From: Halobacteriales archaeon QS_8_69_26 | GTDB taxonomy: Archaea > Halobacteriota > Halobacteria > Halobacteriales > SW-7-71-33 | Assembly: GCA_003023195.1 (NCBI GenBank) | Contig: PXRX01000023.1 | Span: forward strand, 62,001 to 126,000 | Direction: 5' to 3' | Length of the DNA stretch: 64,000 bases | Shown: positions 43,174-51,692 of the stretch, one piece after another | Layout: every line of letters begins with the position of its first letter | Position numbering within the stretch: the stretch's first letter is position 1 | Notes under the pieces: model-generated | Database searches by the model: none | What the model was told of the DNA's origin: nothing | Seen by the model: only the letters and a program-made list of their open reading frames with translations | Program-made: the position numbers and the translations under genes

Positions 43174-44097
43174 ATGCGGATAGGAGTCATAGGTGCGGGT
43201 TCACTAGGCGCACTGTTCGGCGGCTACCTCTGGGAGAACGGAGAGGACGTCTACCTCTACGACGTCTGGGAGGAGCACGTAGACGCCATCAACGACGAGG
43301 GCCTCTACATCGAACGTCTAGGTGCCGAGGACATGCGGGTTCACCCACCAGCCACGACCGATCCGGAGGAGATCGGTCCCGTCGACGTCGCGTTCGTGTT
43401 CGTAAAGAGCAACGACACGCGTACGGCCATGGAGGGGGCCAGCGCGATGTATGACGAGGAGACGACGCTGGTGACGCTCCAGAACGGGCTGACGAACTAC
43501 GAGGTCATCCAGGAGTTCACGGCCGACGACCGAGTGCTCGGCGGGACGACGCTCATCGGGTCGAACATGAAGGGCCCGGCCCACGTCTTCCAGGACGGCC
43601 TGGAGGGCAAGACGAAACTCGGGGGCGAGGACGACGAGGCCGCCGACCGGGTCGTGGAAGCCCTCAGGAGCGCGGGCTTCGAGGACACCCACCGGGTCGA
43701 CGACCCCATCCCACACATCTGGCACAAACAGATCACCAGCGTCGGCGTCAAGCCCATCGCGGGGCTGACCGGCCTGATGATCGGTCCGATCAGCACCTAC
43801 GAACCGACCCAGGAGGTGTTGCGGGCCCTCATCGAGGAGGCCGTGACAGTCGCCCGCGCGAAGGGCATCGAGGTCATCTCCGACGACCCGGTCGGGGACA
43901 CCATAGAGCACTGCCGGGACAACCCCGAGGTGATGTCCTCGATGCTGGAGGACGTCACGAAGGAGCGCAAGACCGAAATCGAGTACATCAACGGCGCCAT
44001 CGTGGAGTACGGCGAGGAGGAGGGAATCGAGACGCCGTACAACCGCGCGGTCACGGCGCTGATCCAGGGGAAGGAACACTCCTACCTCGACCAGTGA
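43174..44097 (+). CDS. ketopantoate reductase-like (PanE/ApbA family) oxidoreductase
   Basis: A 307-residue NADP-dependent 2-ketoacid reductase of the ApbA/PanE fold. N-terminal Rossmann MRIGVIGAGSLGALFGGYL, then VFVKSNDTRTAM and LQNGLTNYEVI, with the helical C-terminal domain containing WHKQITSVGVKPIAGLTGL (the Lys-Asn type active-site region appears as HKQ). True pantothenate synthesis is unlikely to be its only role because it lies in a catabolic island; it may reduce a branched oxoacid made there. A TTTTTACAG stretch lies upstream. Confidence 0.82.
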   Translation: MRIGVIGAGSLGALFGGYLWENGEDVYLYDVWEEHVDAINDEGLYIERLGAEDMRVHPPATTDPEEIGPVDVAFVFVKSNDTRTAMEGASAMYDEETTLVTLQNGLTNYEVIQEFTADDRVLGGTTLIGSNMKGPAHVFQDGLEGKTKLGGEDDEAADRVVEALRSAGFEDTHRVDDPIPHIWHKQITSVGVKPIAGLTGLMIGPISTYEPTQEVLRALIEEAVTVARAKGIEVISDDPVGDTIEHCRDNPEVMSSMLEDVTKERKTEIEYINGAIVEYGEEEGIETPYNRAVTALIQGKEHSYLDQ

Positions 44098-44236
44098 CGG
44101 TCCGAGGGCCCCGGATCGGAGCCAGTGGCCGGCAGACGACGACCGACGACCGGTAAGGCGACCCGAACGCGACCGTGCGCCGTCGACGCGACCCCCGGTC
44201 GCTCCCGGCAACCGGGAGGGCCGATCCCCGACCACG

Positions 44237-45481
44237 ATGCTAGAGACGCCGCGAACCTGGGTGCGGGACCTCGACCTCTACTACGGGTGGGTCGTCACCG
44301 GAGCGTGTTTCGCGCTCGTCCTCGCGGTGTTCGGCATCTCGTTCTCGTTCAGCGTCTTCTACGACTACCTGCTCGCCGACCTCGGGCGGTCGCGATCGGA
44401 AACATCGCTGGTGTTCTCGGTACAGACGATGACGCTGTACGTGAGTTCGGCCCTGATCGGTGGGATGGTCGACCGCTACTCCATCCGACGGGCCACGATG
44501 GTCGGGACGGTCCTCCTCGGGGTCGGACTCGCCGGCGCGAGCCAGTCGGGGACGCTGCCCGAGTTGCTGGTCTCCTACGGCCTGGTCGCCGGGGTCGGCA
44601 TGGGCATCGTTTACGTCGTCGGGTACACCACCGTCCAGCGGTGGTTCCATCGCCGGCGGGGGGTAGCGACGGCCATCGCCACCTCGGGACTGGGCGTTGC
44701 AACGCTTGTCGTCCCACACGTCGCCTCGTATCTGATCCGCGAACTCGGTTGGCAGACGGCCTACCTGTTCATCATGGCGGGAGCGCTGGCGGTCCTCGCG
44801 TCGGCGGCCGTCTTCCTCGCCGACGACCCGGTGTCGTTCGGCGTCGATCCCACGCAGGAGTTCCCCGAGGGGTACCTCGCGGGAAGCGACCGTCGCACCG
44901 TGCGCGAGCAGGTGGCGGAGGTGCTCTCGGTCGTCCGGTCGCGGGCGTTCGTCTCCGTGTTCCTGAACCTCGTCCTGACCTACACCTCGCTGTATGTGGT
45001 GCTGGTCCACATGGTGGTGTACACGAAAGACGTCGGGCTGGGCCGGGACGTCGGCGTCTGGACGGTCAGCCTCTCGGGCGCGGCGGCCATCCCCGGACGG
45101 ATCGCCCTCGGGTACGTCTCGGATCGCCTGGATCGGCTGACGACGTACGTCGCCCTCTCGGTCGGGATGGGCGTTCTGGTGATGAGTCTGTCCGTGGCGT
45201 CGACGGCACTGTCGCTGTACGCGTTCGGGCTCATCTACGGGTTCGTCTACGGCGGCGGCGCGGGCCTGGTCCCGACGCTAGTCGCGGATCTGTTCGGCGT
45301 CGACAACATCAGCGCCTTCTACGGGACCGCGGCGGTCGGTCTGGGCGTCGCCAGCGTCCTCGGGCCGTTCCTTGCCGGCACCTCATACGAGACCCTGGGG
45401 ACCTATACGCCCGTGTTCCTCGGGAGCGGCGCGCTGGCGTTCGTCGGCGCGGCGCTGGCGGCGACCTGGCGGTCGGGGTAG
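44237..45481 (+). CDS. MFS transporter (OFA/monocarboxylate-type)
   Basis: A 414-residue membrane carrier with 12 predicted helices: first YYGWVVTGACFALVLAVFG, the 2-3 loop GGMVDRYSIRRA and the central loop between helices 6 and 7 rich in charged residues (DPTQEFPEGYLAGSDRR). The YGWVV start and loop signatures point to the oxalate/formate or monocarboxylate subgroup, consistent with an organic acid linked to the island. It follows the reductase gene by 139 bp and is the last gene before the palindrome sites. Confidence 0.87.
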   Translation: MLETPRTWVRDLDLYYGWVVTGACFALVLAVFGISFSFSVFYDYLLADLGRSRSETSLVFSVQTMTLYVSSALIGGMVDRYSIRRATMVGTVLLGVGLAGASQSGTLPELLVSYGLVAGVGMGIVYVVGYTTVQRWFHRRRGVATAIATSGLGVATLVVPHVASYLIRELGWQTAYLFIMAGALAVLASAAVFLADDPVSFGVDPTQEFPEGYLAGSDRRTVREQVAEVLSVVRSRAFVSVFLNLVLTYTSLYVVLVHMVVYTKDVGLGRDVGVWTVSLSGAAAIPGRIALGYVSDRLDRLTTYVALSVGMGVLVMSLSVASTALSLYAFGLIYGFVYGGGAGLVPTLVADLFGVDNISAFYGTAAVGLGVASVLGPFLAGTSYETLGTYTPVFLGSGALAFVGAALAATWRSG

Positions 45482-45845
45482 CCGATCCGCGTTCGACAAA
45501 CGTCTCGTGCACTCTGGGATCCACCCTAGGAGTCCGTGAACGAAGGGTACCCACACCCACGTCCGACGATATCGGATACCTTCGCGGCGTCGACATCGGT
45601 GCCCCGGGGACGAGGAGTCCCGTACGAGCGAGAGGGGTTTCTCCCGTCCGCGGGGGCCGACGAGGACTACGGGTGACCCTCTCGTTCGGCTACGACGGGG
45701 GCGTCGCCCCTTCCTCTCGCCGATCCGCTTCGGGGGCCACAGGGAGGTCGGGGACGACGACCGGACCGCGACGTCGGGCATTTCGTCTGCCACGCCCTCC
45801 GATCCCGTTCGACCAGTGGTACCGTTCGGATCGGAGTACGGTTCA
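45482..45845. other. gene-free spacer between MFS gene and the amidohydrolase promoter
   Basis: Apart from the two palindromes that follow, this stretch has no ORF of coding character, repeat or RNA gene that I can support. Confidence 0.5.
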
Positions 45846-45863
45846 TACAGTAAGTTTACTGTA
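45846..45863. promoter_or_regulatory. palindrome TACAGTA-N4-TACTGTA, site 3
   Basis: TACAGTA-AGTT-TACTGTA, a perfect copy, 144 bp from the TATA box of the amidohydrolase gene and 83 bp before site 4. Confidence 0.8.
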
Positions 45864-45928
45864 TACGACTATCTCCACTAACCTTCGCTTTACTGTCCCG
45901 AACTCCCGTTTTTCGGGCCCGACCGAAA

Positions 45929-45946
45929 TACTGTAAATTTACTGTA
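45929..45946. promoter_or_regulatory. palindrome-like site 4 (one half changed)
   Basis: TACTGTA-AATT-TACTGTA: same length and spacer, but the left half reads TACTGTA instead of TACAGTA. Centred 61 bp upstream of the amidohydrolase TATA box, close to the 54 bp of site 1. Confidence 0.7.
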
Positions 45947-45995
45947 AACCGACCCGGCCGCTCCGAACGCTGCCACGCGGCCGTTCCCACAAACG

Positions 45996-46027
45996 TTTAT
46001 ATGCCGTACGTTACTACATCACGCAGG
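45996..46027 (+). promoter_or_regulatory. promoter of the amidohydrolase-Rieske operon
   Basis: TTTATAT at 45996-46002 is centred 29 bp before the ATG at 46028. Because this TATA box overlaps the upstream in-frame ATG at 46001, translation must start at 46028. Confidence 0.65.
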
Positions 46028-47146
46028 ATGAGCTCTAGCGGTAGTAAAACCCAGCAGATCCGTTCGCTGAGCGACCTCGAAGTGGTCGTGGACACGGACT
46101 TCCACCTGACCGAGCGCCAGGAGGACTTCCTCCCGTACCTCGACGACCCGTTCGACAGCCTACTGAACCGGGAGACGGGAGGTGACGACTACGGGTTCCT
46201 GAGCAGCCTCTTCCCGTCCCACGGGATGCTCGGGCCGGTCACCATCGGCAAGGTGGACAATCCCCCGGTACGGACGAAACGGCAGGTCCTCGACGGCAAG
46301 GAACTGATCGAGTGGGACCGTGCCATCGTGACGCCGACGCTGAACCTGTACCTGGGCGGGGTCCACCACCACGAACTCGCGGCCGCCCTGGCCTCGGCGT
46401 ACAACGAGTGGATCTTGGACGAGATACTCGACCCCGACGAGGGGATATACGGCGCCGCGGTCGTCGCGCCACAGCGCCCGGCCGAGATGGCCGAGGAGAT
46501 AGACGACCGGGCGGACGAGGAGGGCATCGTCGCCATCATGCTCCCCTCCAGCATCTGTAACCCCATCTTCGGCGACGACAAGTACCACCCCATCTACCGT
46601 GCGGCCGAGGACGCGAGACTGCCGATCATGATGCACAACGCCGCCGGGGCGACGATGATCCGCTTCCCCTCCCAGTGGCAGGCGATGAAGCGCCAACTAC
46701 CGATCCACGTGACCGCCCACCCGATGATGCACATGGTCAACATCGCCGACATGCTGACCCAGGGGATCCCGGAACGGTTCCCGGACCTGGAGTTCGTGAT
46801 CCAGGAGTCCGGCCTCGGCTGGTATCCCTACTTCATGCGCCGGATGGACCACGATTACCGGGCCGCGAAGTACGACGCGCCCCTCCTGGAGAAGATGCCC
46901 AGCGAGTACCTGGCCGACCAGTTCTACCTCACCAGCCAGCCAGTGGAGGGAGACGACGACCCCGCCTACCTCCAGAGCGTCATCGAAGCGTTCGACGGCC
47001 AGAACAACCTCATGTTCTCCTCGGACTACCCCCACTTCGACTTCGACATGTCCGAGGAAATCCTCAAGACGATCCGCGGCAACTTCGAGGTGGACGAGGT
47101 CAAGAACATCTACGGCGAGACCGCCGAGGACCTGTTCGCCTTCTAG
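46028..47146 (+). CDS. amidohydrolase-family (LigY/ACMSD-like) enzyme
   Basis: A 372-residue TIM-barrel metal hydrolase/decarboxylase of the amidohydrolase-2 group. The first strand has the DxH-type motif (VVDTDFHLTE), later MMHNAAGAT, VTAHPMMHMV and a terminal SSDYPHFDFD give further His/Asp ligands. Members hydrolyse ring-cleaved or decarboxylate aromatic acids, but the substrate is not set here. It is preceded by two TACAGTA palindromes and followed 3 bp later by a Rieske gene, so the two form an operon. Confidence 0.85.
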   Translation: MSSSGSKTQQIRSLSDLEVVVDTDFHLTERQEDFLPYLDDPFDSLLNRETGGDDYGFLSSLFPSHGMLGPVTIGKVDNPPVRTKRQVLDGKELIEWDRAIVTPTLNLYLGGVHHHELAAALASAYNEWILDEILDPDEGIYGAAVVAPQRPAEMAEEIDDRADEEGIVAIMLPSSICNPIFGDDKYHPIYRAAEDARLPIMMHNAAGATMIRFPSQWQAMKRQLPIHVTAHPMMHMVNIADMLTQGIPERFPDLEFVIQESGLGWYPYFMRRMDHDYRAAKYDAPLLEKMPSEYLADQFYLTSQPVEGDDDPAYLQSVIEAFDGQNNLMFSSDYPHFDFDMSEEILKTIRGNFEVDEVKNIYGETAEDLFAF

Positions 47147-47149
47147 GCC

Positions 47150-47611
47150 ATGCCCGACGACGAACCCGCCGGAGCGGACGCAGATGCCGGCGTCGAGGAG
47201 GGGAACACAGACGGGGCCGACCGGGGGACGGCTGCCGAAGGCCTCGACGATGTCGATCCCGACCAGTTACGTCCCGTGATCGCATCGGGGGAACTCGAGG
47301 ACGGCGACCGGGTCATCGCGGAGATCGACGGCCGCGAGATCGCCGTCTTCCGGGTTAACGGGGAACTCTACGCGCTGTTGAACTACTGTACCCACCAGGG
47401 CGGACCGGTCTGCGAGGGACTCCTGTCCGGGACGCTCGGCATGGACGAGGACGGGACGTTCACCTGGGATCGCGAGGGCAAGGTGATCGCCTGTCCCTGG
47501 CACGGCTGGGAGTTCGACATCACCGACGGCTACCACCTCGCCAGCGAACGGTACCGGATCCCCACCTACCCCGTGACAGAACGCGACGGCCAGATATACG
47601 TCGTCCTGTAG
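47150..47611 (+). CDS. Rieske [2Fe-2S] ferredoxin-like protein
   Basis: A 153-residue Rieske protein. Ligands: C80-T-H82 and C115-P-W-H118 (ACPWHGWEFDI), the form found in oxygenase ferredoxins. The first about 40 residues are acidic and disordered. The spacer between ligand pairs is long (35 residues, including DEDGTFTWDREG). It is coupled to the amidohydrolase and may be its electron partner, although no oxygenase is present in the window. Confidence 0.9.
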   Translation: MPDDEPAGADADAGVEEGNTDGADRGTAAEGLDDVDPDQLRPVIASGELEDGDRVIAEIDGREIAVFRVNGELYALLNYCTHQGGPVCEGLLSGTLGMDEDGTFTWDREGKVIACPWHGWEFDITDGYHLASERYRIPTYPVTERDGQIYVVL

Positions 47612-48287
47612 CCTCCCGGCGCGATGTTCGACGGGGGCCGCGTCGAACGCCCCGCGACGGGTACCGTTCCGGGAAGTCCCGATCGGCCGGGAACACATCC
47701 CGAAACTCTTCCTATCTTAGATCGTATCTATTCCTATAAACATAATCCTACACTGTATTATTGTATTCTTATGAATAAGGTTTTCTCTGCGTCGTCGCCC
47801 GGACCCGTTCCGGTGGCAGTCGATCTGCGATCGGGCCGTTGATCGTCAGTAAATGGTCCGAAATACGAAGAAATCGACATCCGGGAGTATCTCGCGGCAG
47901 TACTCTGCTGTCGTCCTGTTCCCCGGTTCCGGGACGACACGAAACGCGATTTACAGCCCGTAGAGCATCCGATAAGGGATCTGTAGCAGTGATACGTGTG
48001 TCGCCGACGACTCCAGGGGCGATCCCCGTTGTTAACATAAAAATACTTATGGTATAAGCTAAATATAGAAATAAAATAAATCCTGTTTGTAGATCATCGA
48101 TTCGGGGCTCCTTCCTCGGTCCATCGTCGTTGGTCGCGGGCGTCGAACCTGGGCGGTCGGCGGACACTGGATCGGTCCTGGGCGGACCGGGGATGTCGAC
48201 GGTTACCCGGCCCCCTGCGGCCCCGGGGATCCACCTGGCGACCGCCGGTGTGCGCATCCTTTTGTGGCCGGCGACGAATCGTGGGGC
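47612..48287. other. 676-bp gene-free spacer with two AT-rich stretches
   Basis: No ORF of haloarchaeal composition is visible on either strand. Stretches 47705-47780 and 48030-48090 are AT-rich (TATTCCTATAAACATAATCC; AACATAAAAATACTTATGG). They resemble the island at 27.2 kb and may be promoter-rich or foreign-derived; the promoter of the next gene lies near 48256. No repeats or RNA genes were seen. Confidence 0.55.
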
Positions 48288-48692
48288 ATGATCGCGGGAT
48301 GTCACCACGTCGGTCTGGTGGTCGACGACTACGTGCGAACGGTCGAGTTCTACCGGGACGTGCTGGGCGGCGAGGTAACGACCGAAACGGACGTCGATGA
48401 GAAGGTCCGGGTGGCCTTCGTCGACCTTCCCGACCACGCGGTCGAGGTAATCGTCCGCGAGGAACGGGGGACGGAACTGGACGACCTCCTCGACGTGCTC
48501 CGGGAACGTTCGGACTACCACGTCGCGTACGTCGTCCCGGACGTCGAGGCGGCGATGGTCGCCCTCGAACGCGAGGGGTACCGGCTGTTCGACGAGACGC
48601 CCGTCGAGGGCCTGGGCCCCTACGTCCGGGCGTTCGTCCACCCGGCGGACGTTCCGGGGATCCCGGTCGAACTCGTCGAACTCGACGGGTGA
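48288..48692 (+). CDS. VOC-superfamily (glyoxalase/methylmalonyl-CoA epimerase-like) protein
   Basis: A 134-residue single VOC module pair: HHVGLVVDDYVRTVEFYRDV is the first beta-alpha-beta unit with the metal-binding His, and YHVAYVVPDVEAAMVALE the second. Such proteins are metal-dependent epimerases, dioxygenases or lyases; the exact reaction is not evident. The ATG at 48288 is chosen because the upstream GTG lies in the promoter-like sequence. Downstream lies a convergent 3-hydroxyacyl-CoA dehydrogenase. Confidence 0.82.
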   Translation: MIAGCHHVGLVVDDYVRTVEFYRDVLGGEVTTETDVDEKVRVAFVDLPDHAVEVIVREERGTELDDLLDVLRERSDYHVAYVVPDVEAAMVALEREGYRLFDETPVEGLGPYVRAFVHPADVPGIPVELVELDG

Positions 48693-48717
48693 ACGCCCGT
48701 CGCGGGAGGTCGGCCGG

Positions 48718-49677
48718 TCACTCCTCCGCGTCGAGTACCCGACGGAGCGTCGCGAGTCGTTCGTCCCGGCGTCGGGTCACGGCCTCGGCCGGTTCGTCGT
48801 ACTCGAGGAACCCGGCCCCGTCCTCGACGCCACCCCGGCCGCGGTCGACGTGGTCGGCGAACAACTCGCCCGGTTCGTCGTCGTCACAGAGGTGTGGGTA
48901 CAGTCCCTCGGCGATCGTCTCGAACAGTTCGAGTCCGGCGATGTCCACCGTCTCGAACGGGCCGACGACCGCGGTCCGCCGGGCGTAGCCGTCCCGGACC
49001 GCCCGGTTGACGTCCTCCACGGAGGCGACGCCGGCCTCGACGATGTGGACGCACTCCCGCAGGACCGCGAACTGGATCCGGTTCCAGACGAACCCGGGGA
49101 CGTCGCGGCGAACGACGACCGGATCGCGGTCGACCCGTTCGACGAACGCCTGCGTTCGTCGGAGCGTCTCCGTCGACGTCTCCTCGCCGGCGACCACCTC
49201 CACCGGGCAGAGCAGGTATGGCGGGTACCACCAGTGACAGCCGACGACCCGGTCCCCGTGGCCCGGCGCCCCCTCCGCGACGTCGGTGACCTGGAGGCTC
49301 GACGTATTCGTCGCCAGCACCGCGTCGGTCGTGGCCCGCGCCGCCCGCTCGAACACCTCGCGCTTGATCGCGAGGTCCTCGCTGACGGTTTCGAGCACCA
49401 GGTCGGTCCCCGCGACGCCGTCGGCCAAATCGAGGGTGAATCCGGTCCGGTCGAGCACCGCGTCGGACGGCGTGTCGTCGGTCCCGGTCGGGGCGTCGGC
49501 GATCCCTCGCTCGTCGAGGAACTCCACGACGTCCGCGATGGTTTCCCGGGCGGCGTCGAGGTTCGACTGCCGGTGGTCGATCAGCGTAACGTCGAGGCCA
49601 CAGAGCGCGAACTGGACCGCGAGGCCGGTGCCCATCGCACCCGCGCCGACGACCGCCGTCCGTTCCGTCCGGTTCAT
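48718..49677 (-). CDS. 3-hydroxyacyl-CoA dehydrogenase family protein
   Basis: A 319-residue NAD-dependent dehydrogenase of the HAD/HCDH family. N-terminal Rossmann TAVVGAGAMGTGLAVQFALC; VLETVSEDLAIKREVFE and ATNTSSLQVTDVA are the conserved NAD-domain segments, then the helical domain from about residue 190 (VPGFVWNRIQFAVLRECVHI). Likely acts on short acyl-CoA or a hydroxyacid such as 3-hydroxybutyryl-CoA; some relatives are L-gulonate dehydrogenases. Start ATG 49677 is chosen because the extra 37 residues before it include the ilvD-side promoter. Confidence 0.87.
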   Translation of the reverse strand: MNRTERTAVVGAGAMGTGLAVQFALCGLDVTLIDHRQSNLDAARETIADVVEFLDERGIADAPTGTDDTPSDAVLDRTGFTLDLADGVAGTDLVLETVSEDLAIKREVFERAARATTDAVLATNTSSLQVTDVAEGAPGHGDRVVGCHWWYPPYLLCPVEVVAGEETSTETLRRTQAFVERVDRDPVVVRRDVPGFVWNRIQFAVLRECVHIVEAGVASVEDVNRAVRDGYARRTAVVGPFETVDIAGLELFETIAEGLYPHLCDDDEPGELFADHVDRGRGGVEDGAGFLEYDEPAEAVTRRRDERLATLRRVLDAEE

Positions 49678-49790
49678 GAGGAGTGGATCCACGTCGCGGG
49701 GGAAATACCCCGGGGTCGGCTGGCATCTCGCGGTGCGGTCCAAATTGGCGTGACCGGGACCGTTATGGGGCGTCTCCCCCGAACTCACCC

Positions 49791-51563
49791 ATGAGCACTC
49801 CCGAGGACGCCGACGGCACGGAAGAGTCCGGATCGCGGGGGGACCCCGAGGGATCCGGCAAGCTCGACCACCTCCCGAGCAACGACGTCACCGAAGGACC
49901 CGAACGCGCCCCGCACCGGGCGATGTTCCGGGCGATGGGCTACGACGACGCCGACTTCGACTCCCCGATGATCGGCATCCCGAACCCGGCGGCCGACGTC
50001 ACGCCCTGCAACGTCCACCTCGACGACGTGGCCGACGCGGCCTGGAACGGGGCCGACGAGGCGGGTGGGATGCCGGTAGAGTTCGGGACCATCACCATCT
50101 CCGACGCCATCTCGATGGGGACGGAGGGGATGAAGGCGTCGTTGATATCACGGGAGGTGATCGCGGACAGCGTCGAACTCGTCGCGTTCGGGGAGCGGGT
50201 GGACGGCCTCGTCACCGTCGGTGGCTGTGACAAGAACCTCCCCGGGATGATGATGGCCGCCATCCGGACCGACCTCCCCTCGGTCTTCCTGTACGGCGGG
50301 TCGATCATGCCCGGCGAACACGAGGGCCGGGACGTAACCATCGTCCAGGTGTTCGAGGGCGTCGGCGCGTACGCCGCCGGCGAGATGAGCGAAGACGAAC
50401 TCGACGACCTGGAGCGCAACGCCTGTCCGGGCGCGGGGTCCTGCGGCGGGATGTTCACCGCCAACACGATGGCGACGGTCTCGGAGGCCATCGGCCTCGC
50501 ACCCCTCGGGAGCGCGTCCGCCCCCGCCGAGGACGAGGCCCGCTACGAGGTGGCCCACCGGGCCGGGGAACTCGCGGTCGAGGTGGTCGAGGAGGACCGC
50601 CGGCCCTCCGACGTCCTCTCCCGGAAGTCCTTCGAGAACGCGATGGCCGTCGGGACGGCGGTCGGCGGGTCGACGAACCAGGTGCTCCACCTCCTCGCCC
50701 TGGCGGCCGAGGCGGGCGTCGACCTCGACGTGGCGGAGTTCGACCGGGTCTCCCGGCGTACGCCGAAGGTAGCGGACTTCCAGCCCGGTGGGTCACACGT
50801 CATGAACGACCTCCACGAGGTCGGGGGCGTTCCGGTCGTTGTCCGCCGCCTGCTGGAGGCCGACCTGCTCCACGGGGACGCCACGACGGTCACCGGTCGA
50901 ACGCTTGCGGAGGAGATAGCCCACCTGGAGGAGACCGGCCGGTTGCCCCCCGAGTCGGAGATAGACGCCGAGTTCCTCTCTCCCGTCGAGGAACCGAAAC
51001 AGCCGGAGGGGGCGATCAAGGTCCTCTCGGGCAACCTCGCCCCCGACGGGGCCGTCCTCAAGGCCACGAGCGACGACGTGTTCCGCCACGAGGGCCCGGC
51101 ACGGGTCTTCGAGAACGAGGAGGACGCGATGGCCTACGTCCAGGAGGGCCGCGTCGAGAGCGGGGACGTCATCGTGATCCGCAACGAGGGACCACGGGGC
51201 GGCCCGGGGATGCGGGAGATGCTCGGGGTGACCGCCGCCGTCGTCGGGCAGGGGCACGAGGACGACGTCGCCTTGATAACCGACGGACGCTTCTCGGGCG
51301 GGACCCGGGGCCCGATGATCGGTCACGTCGCGCCCGAGGCGTTCGTCGGCGGACCGATCGGCGCCCTGCGGGACGGCGACACCGTCCGGATCGACGTGCC
51401 GGACCGGACGCTGGCGGTCGATCTCCCGGACTCGGAGATCGATCGACGGCTGGCGGAGCGGGAGGACCCGGAGCCAGCGTACGATTCGGGGGTCTTGGCG
51501 AAGTACGGCCGGGACTTCGGATCGGCCGCCGACGGCGCGGTGACGAACCCCGGAGTCGAGTGA
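49791..51563 (+). CDS. ilvD: dihydroxy-acid dehydratase
   Basis: Fe-S dehydratase giving the 2-oxoacids of valine and isoleucine synthesis, 590 residues. Cluster/substrate motifs: VGGCDKNLPGMMMA and ACPGAGSCGGMFTANTM; the terminal ITDGRFSGGTRGPMIGHVAPEA is diagnostic of the IlvD/Edd family. The N-terminal DVTPCNVHLDD is also present. IlvD rather than gluconate dehydratase is favoured by the CDKN and GPMIGH wording. It is separated from ilvBNC by about 26 kb and is monocistronic. Confidence 0.95.
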   Translation: MSTPEDADGTEESGSRGDPEGSGKLDHLPSNDVTEGPERAPHRAMFRAMGYDDADFDSPMIGIPNPAADVTPCNVHLDDVADAAWNGADEAGGMPVEFGTITISDAISMGTEGMKASLISREVIADSVELVAFGERVDGLVTVGGCDKNLPGMMMAAIRTDLPSVFLYGGSIMPGEHEGRDVTIVQVFEGVGAYAAGEMSEDELDDLERNACPGAGSCGGMFTANTMATVSEAIGLAPLGSASAPAEDEARYEVAHRAGELAVEVVEEDRRPSDVLSRKSFENAMAVGTAVGGSTNQVLHLLALAAEAGVDLDVAEFDRVSRRTPKVADFQPGGSHVMNDLHEVGGVPVVVRRLLEADLLHGDATTVTGRTLAEEIAHLEETGRLPPESEIDAEFLSPVEEPKQPEGAIKVLSGNLAPDGAVLKATSDDVFRHEGPARVFENEEDAMAYVQEGRVESGDVIVIRNEGPRGGPGMREMLGVTAAVVGQGHEDDVALITDGRFSGGTRGPMIGHVAPEAFVGGPIGALRDGDTVRIDVPDRTLAVDLPDSEIDRRLAEREDPEPAYDSGVLAKYGRDFGSAADGAVTNPGVE

Positions 51564-51692
51564 CGGGAGGAGCCCGACCGAACCCCGGGCACCGACCCCG
51601 GAGTCGAGTGAGGGTCGCGCACCGCCGCGTAACGGTGACGCCCCTCGATCGAACCCCCGACGGACACCGGAGGGGACCCGCGTCCGCGACCC

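Noticed and set aside
46001-46027. Upstream ATG as start of the amidohydrolase
   Set aside because: It overlaps the TATA box (45996-46002) of the same gene; the downstream ATG at 46028 has the right promoter distance.
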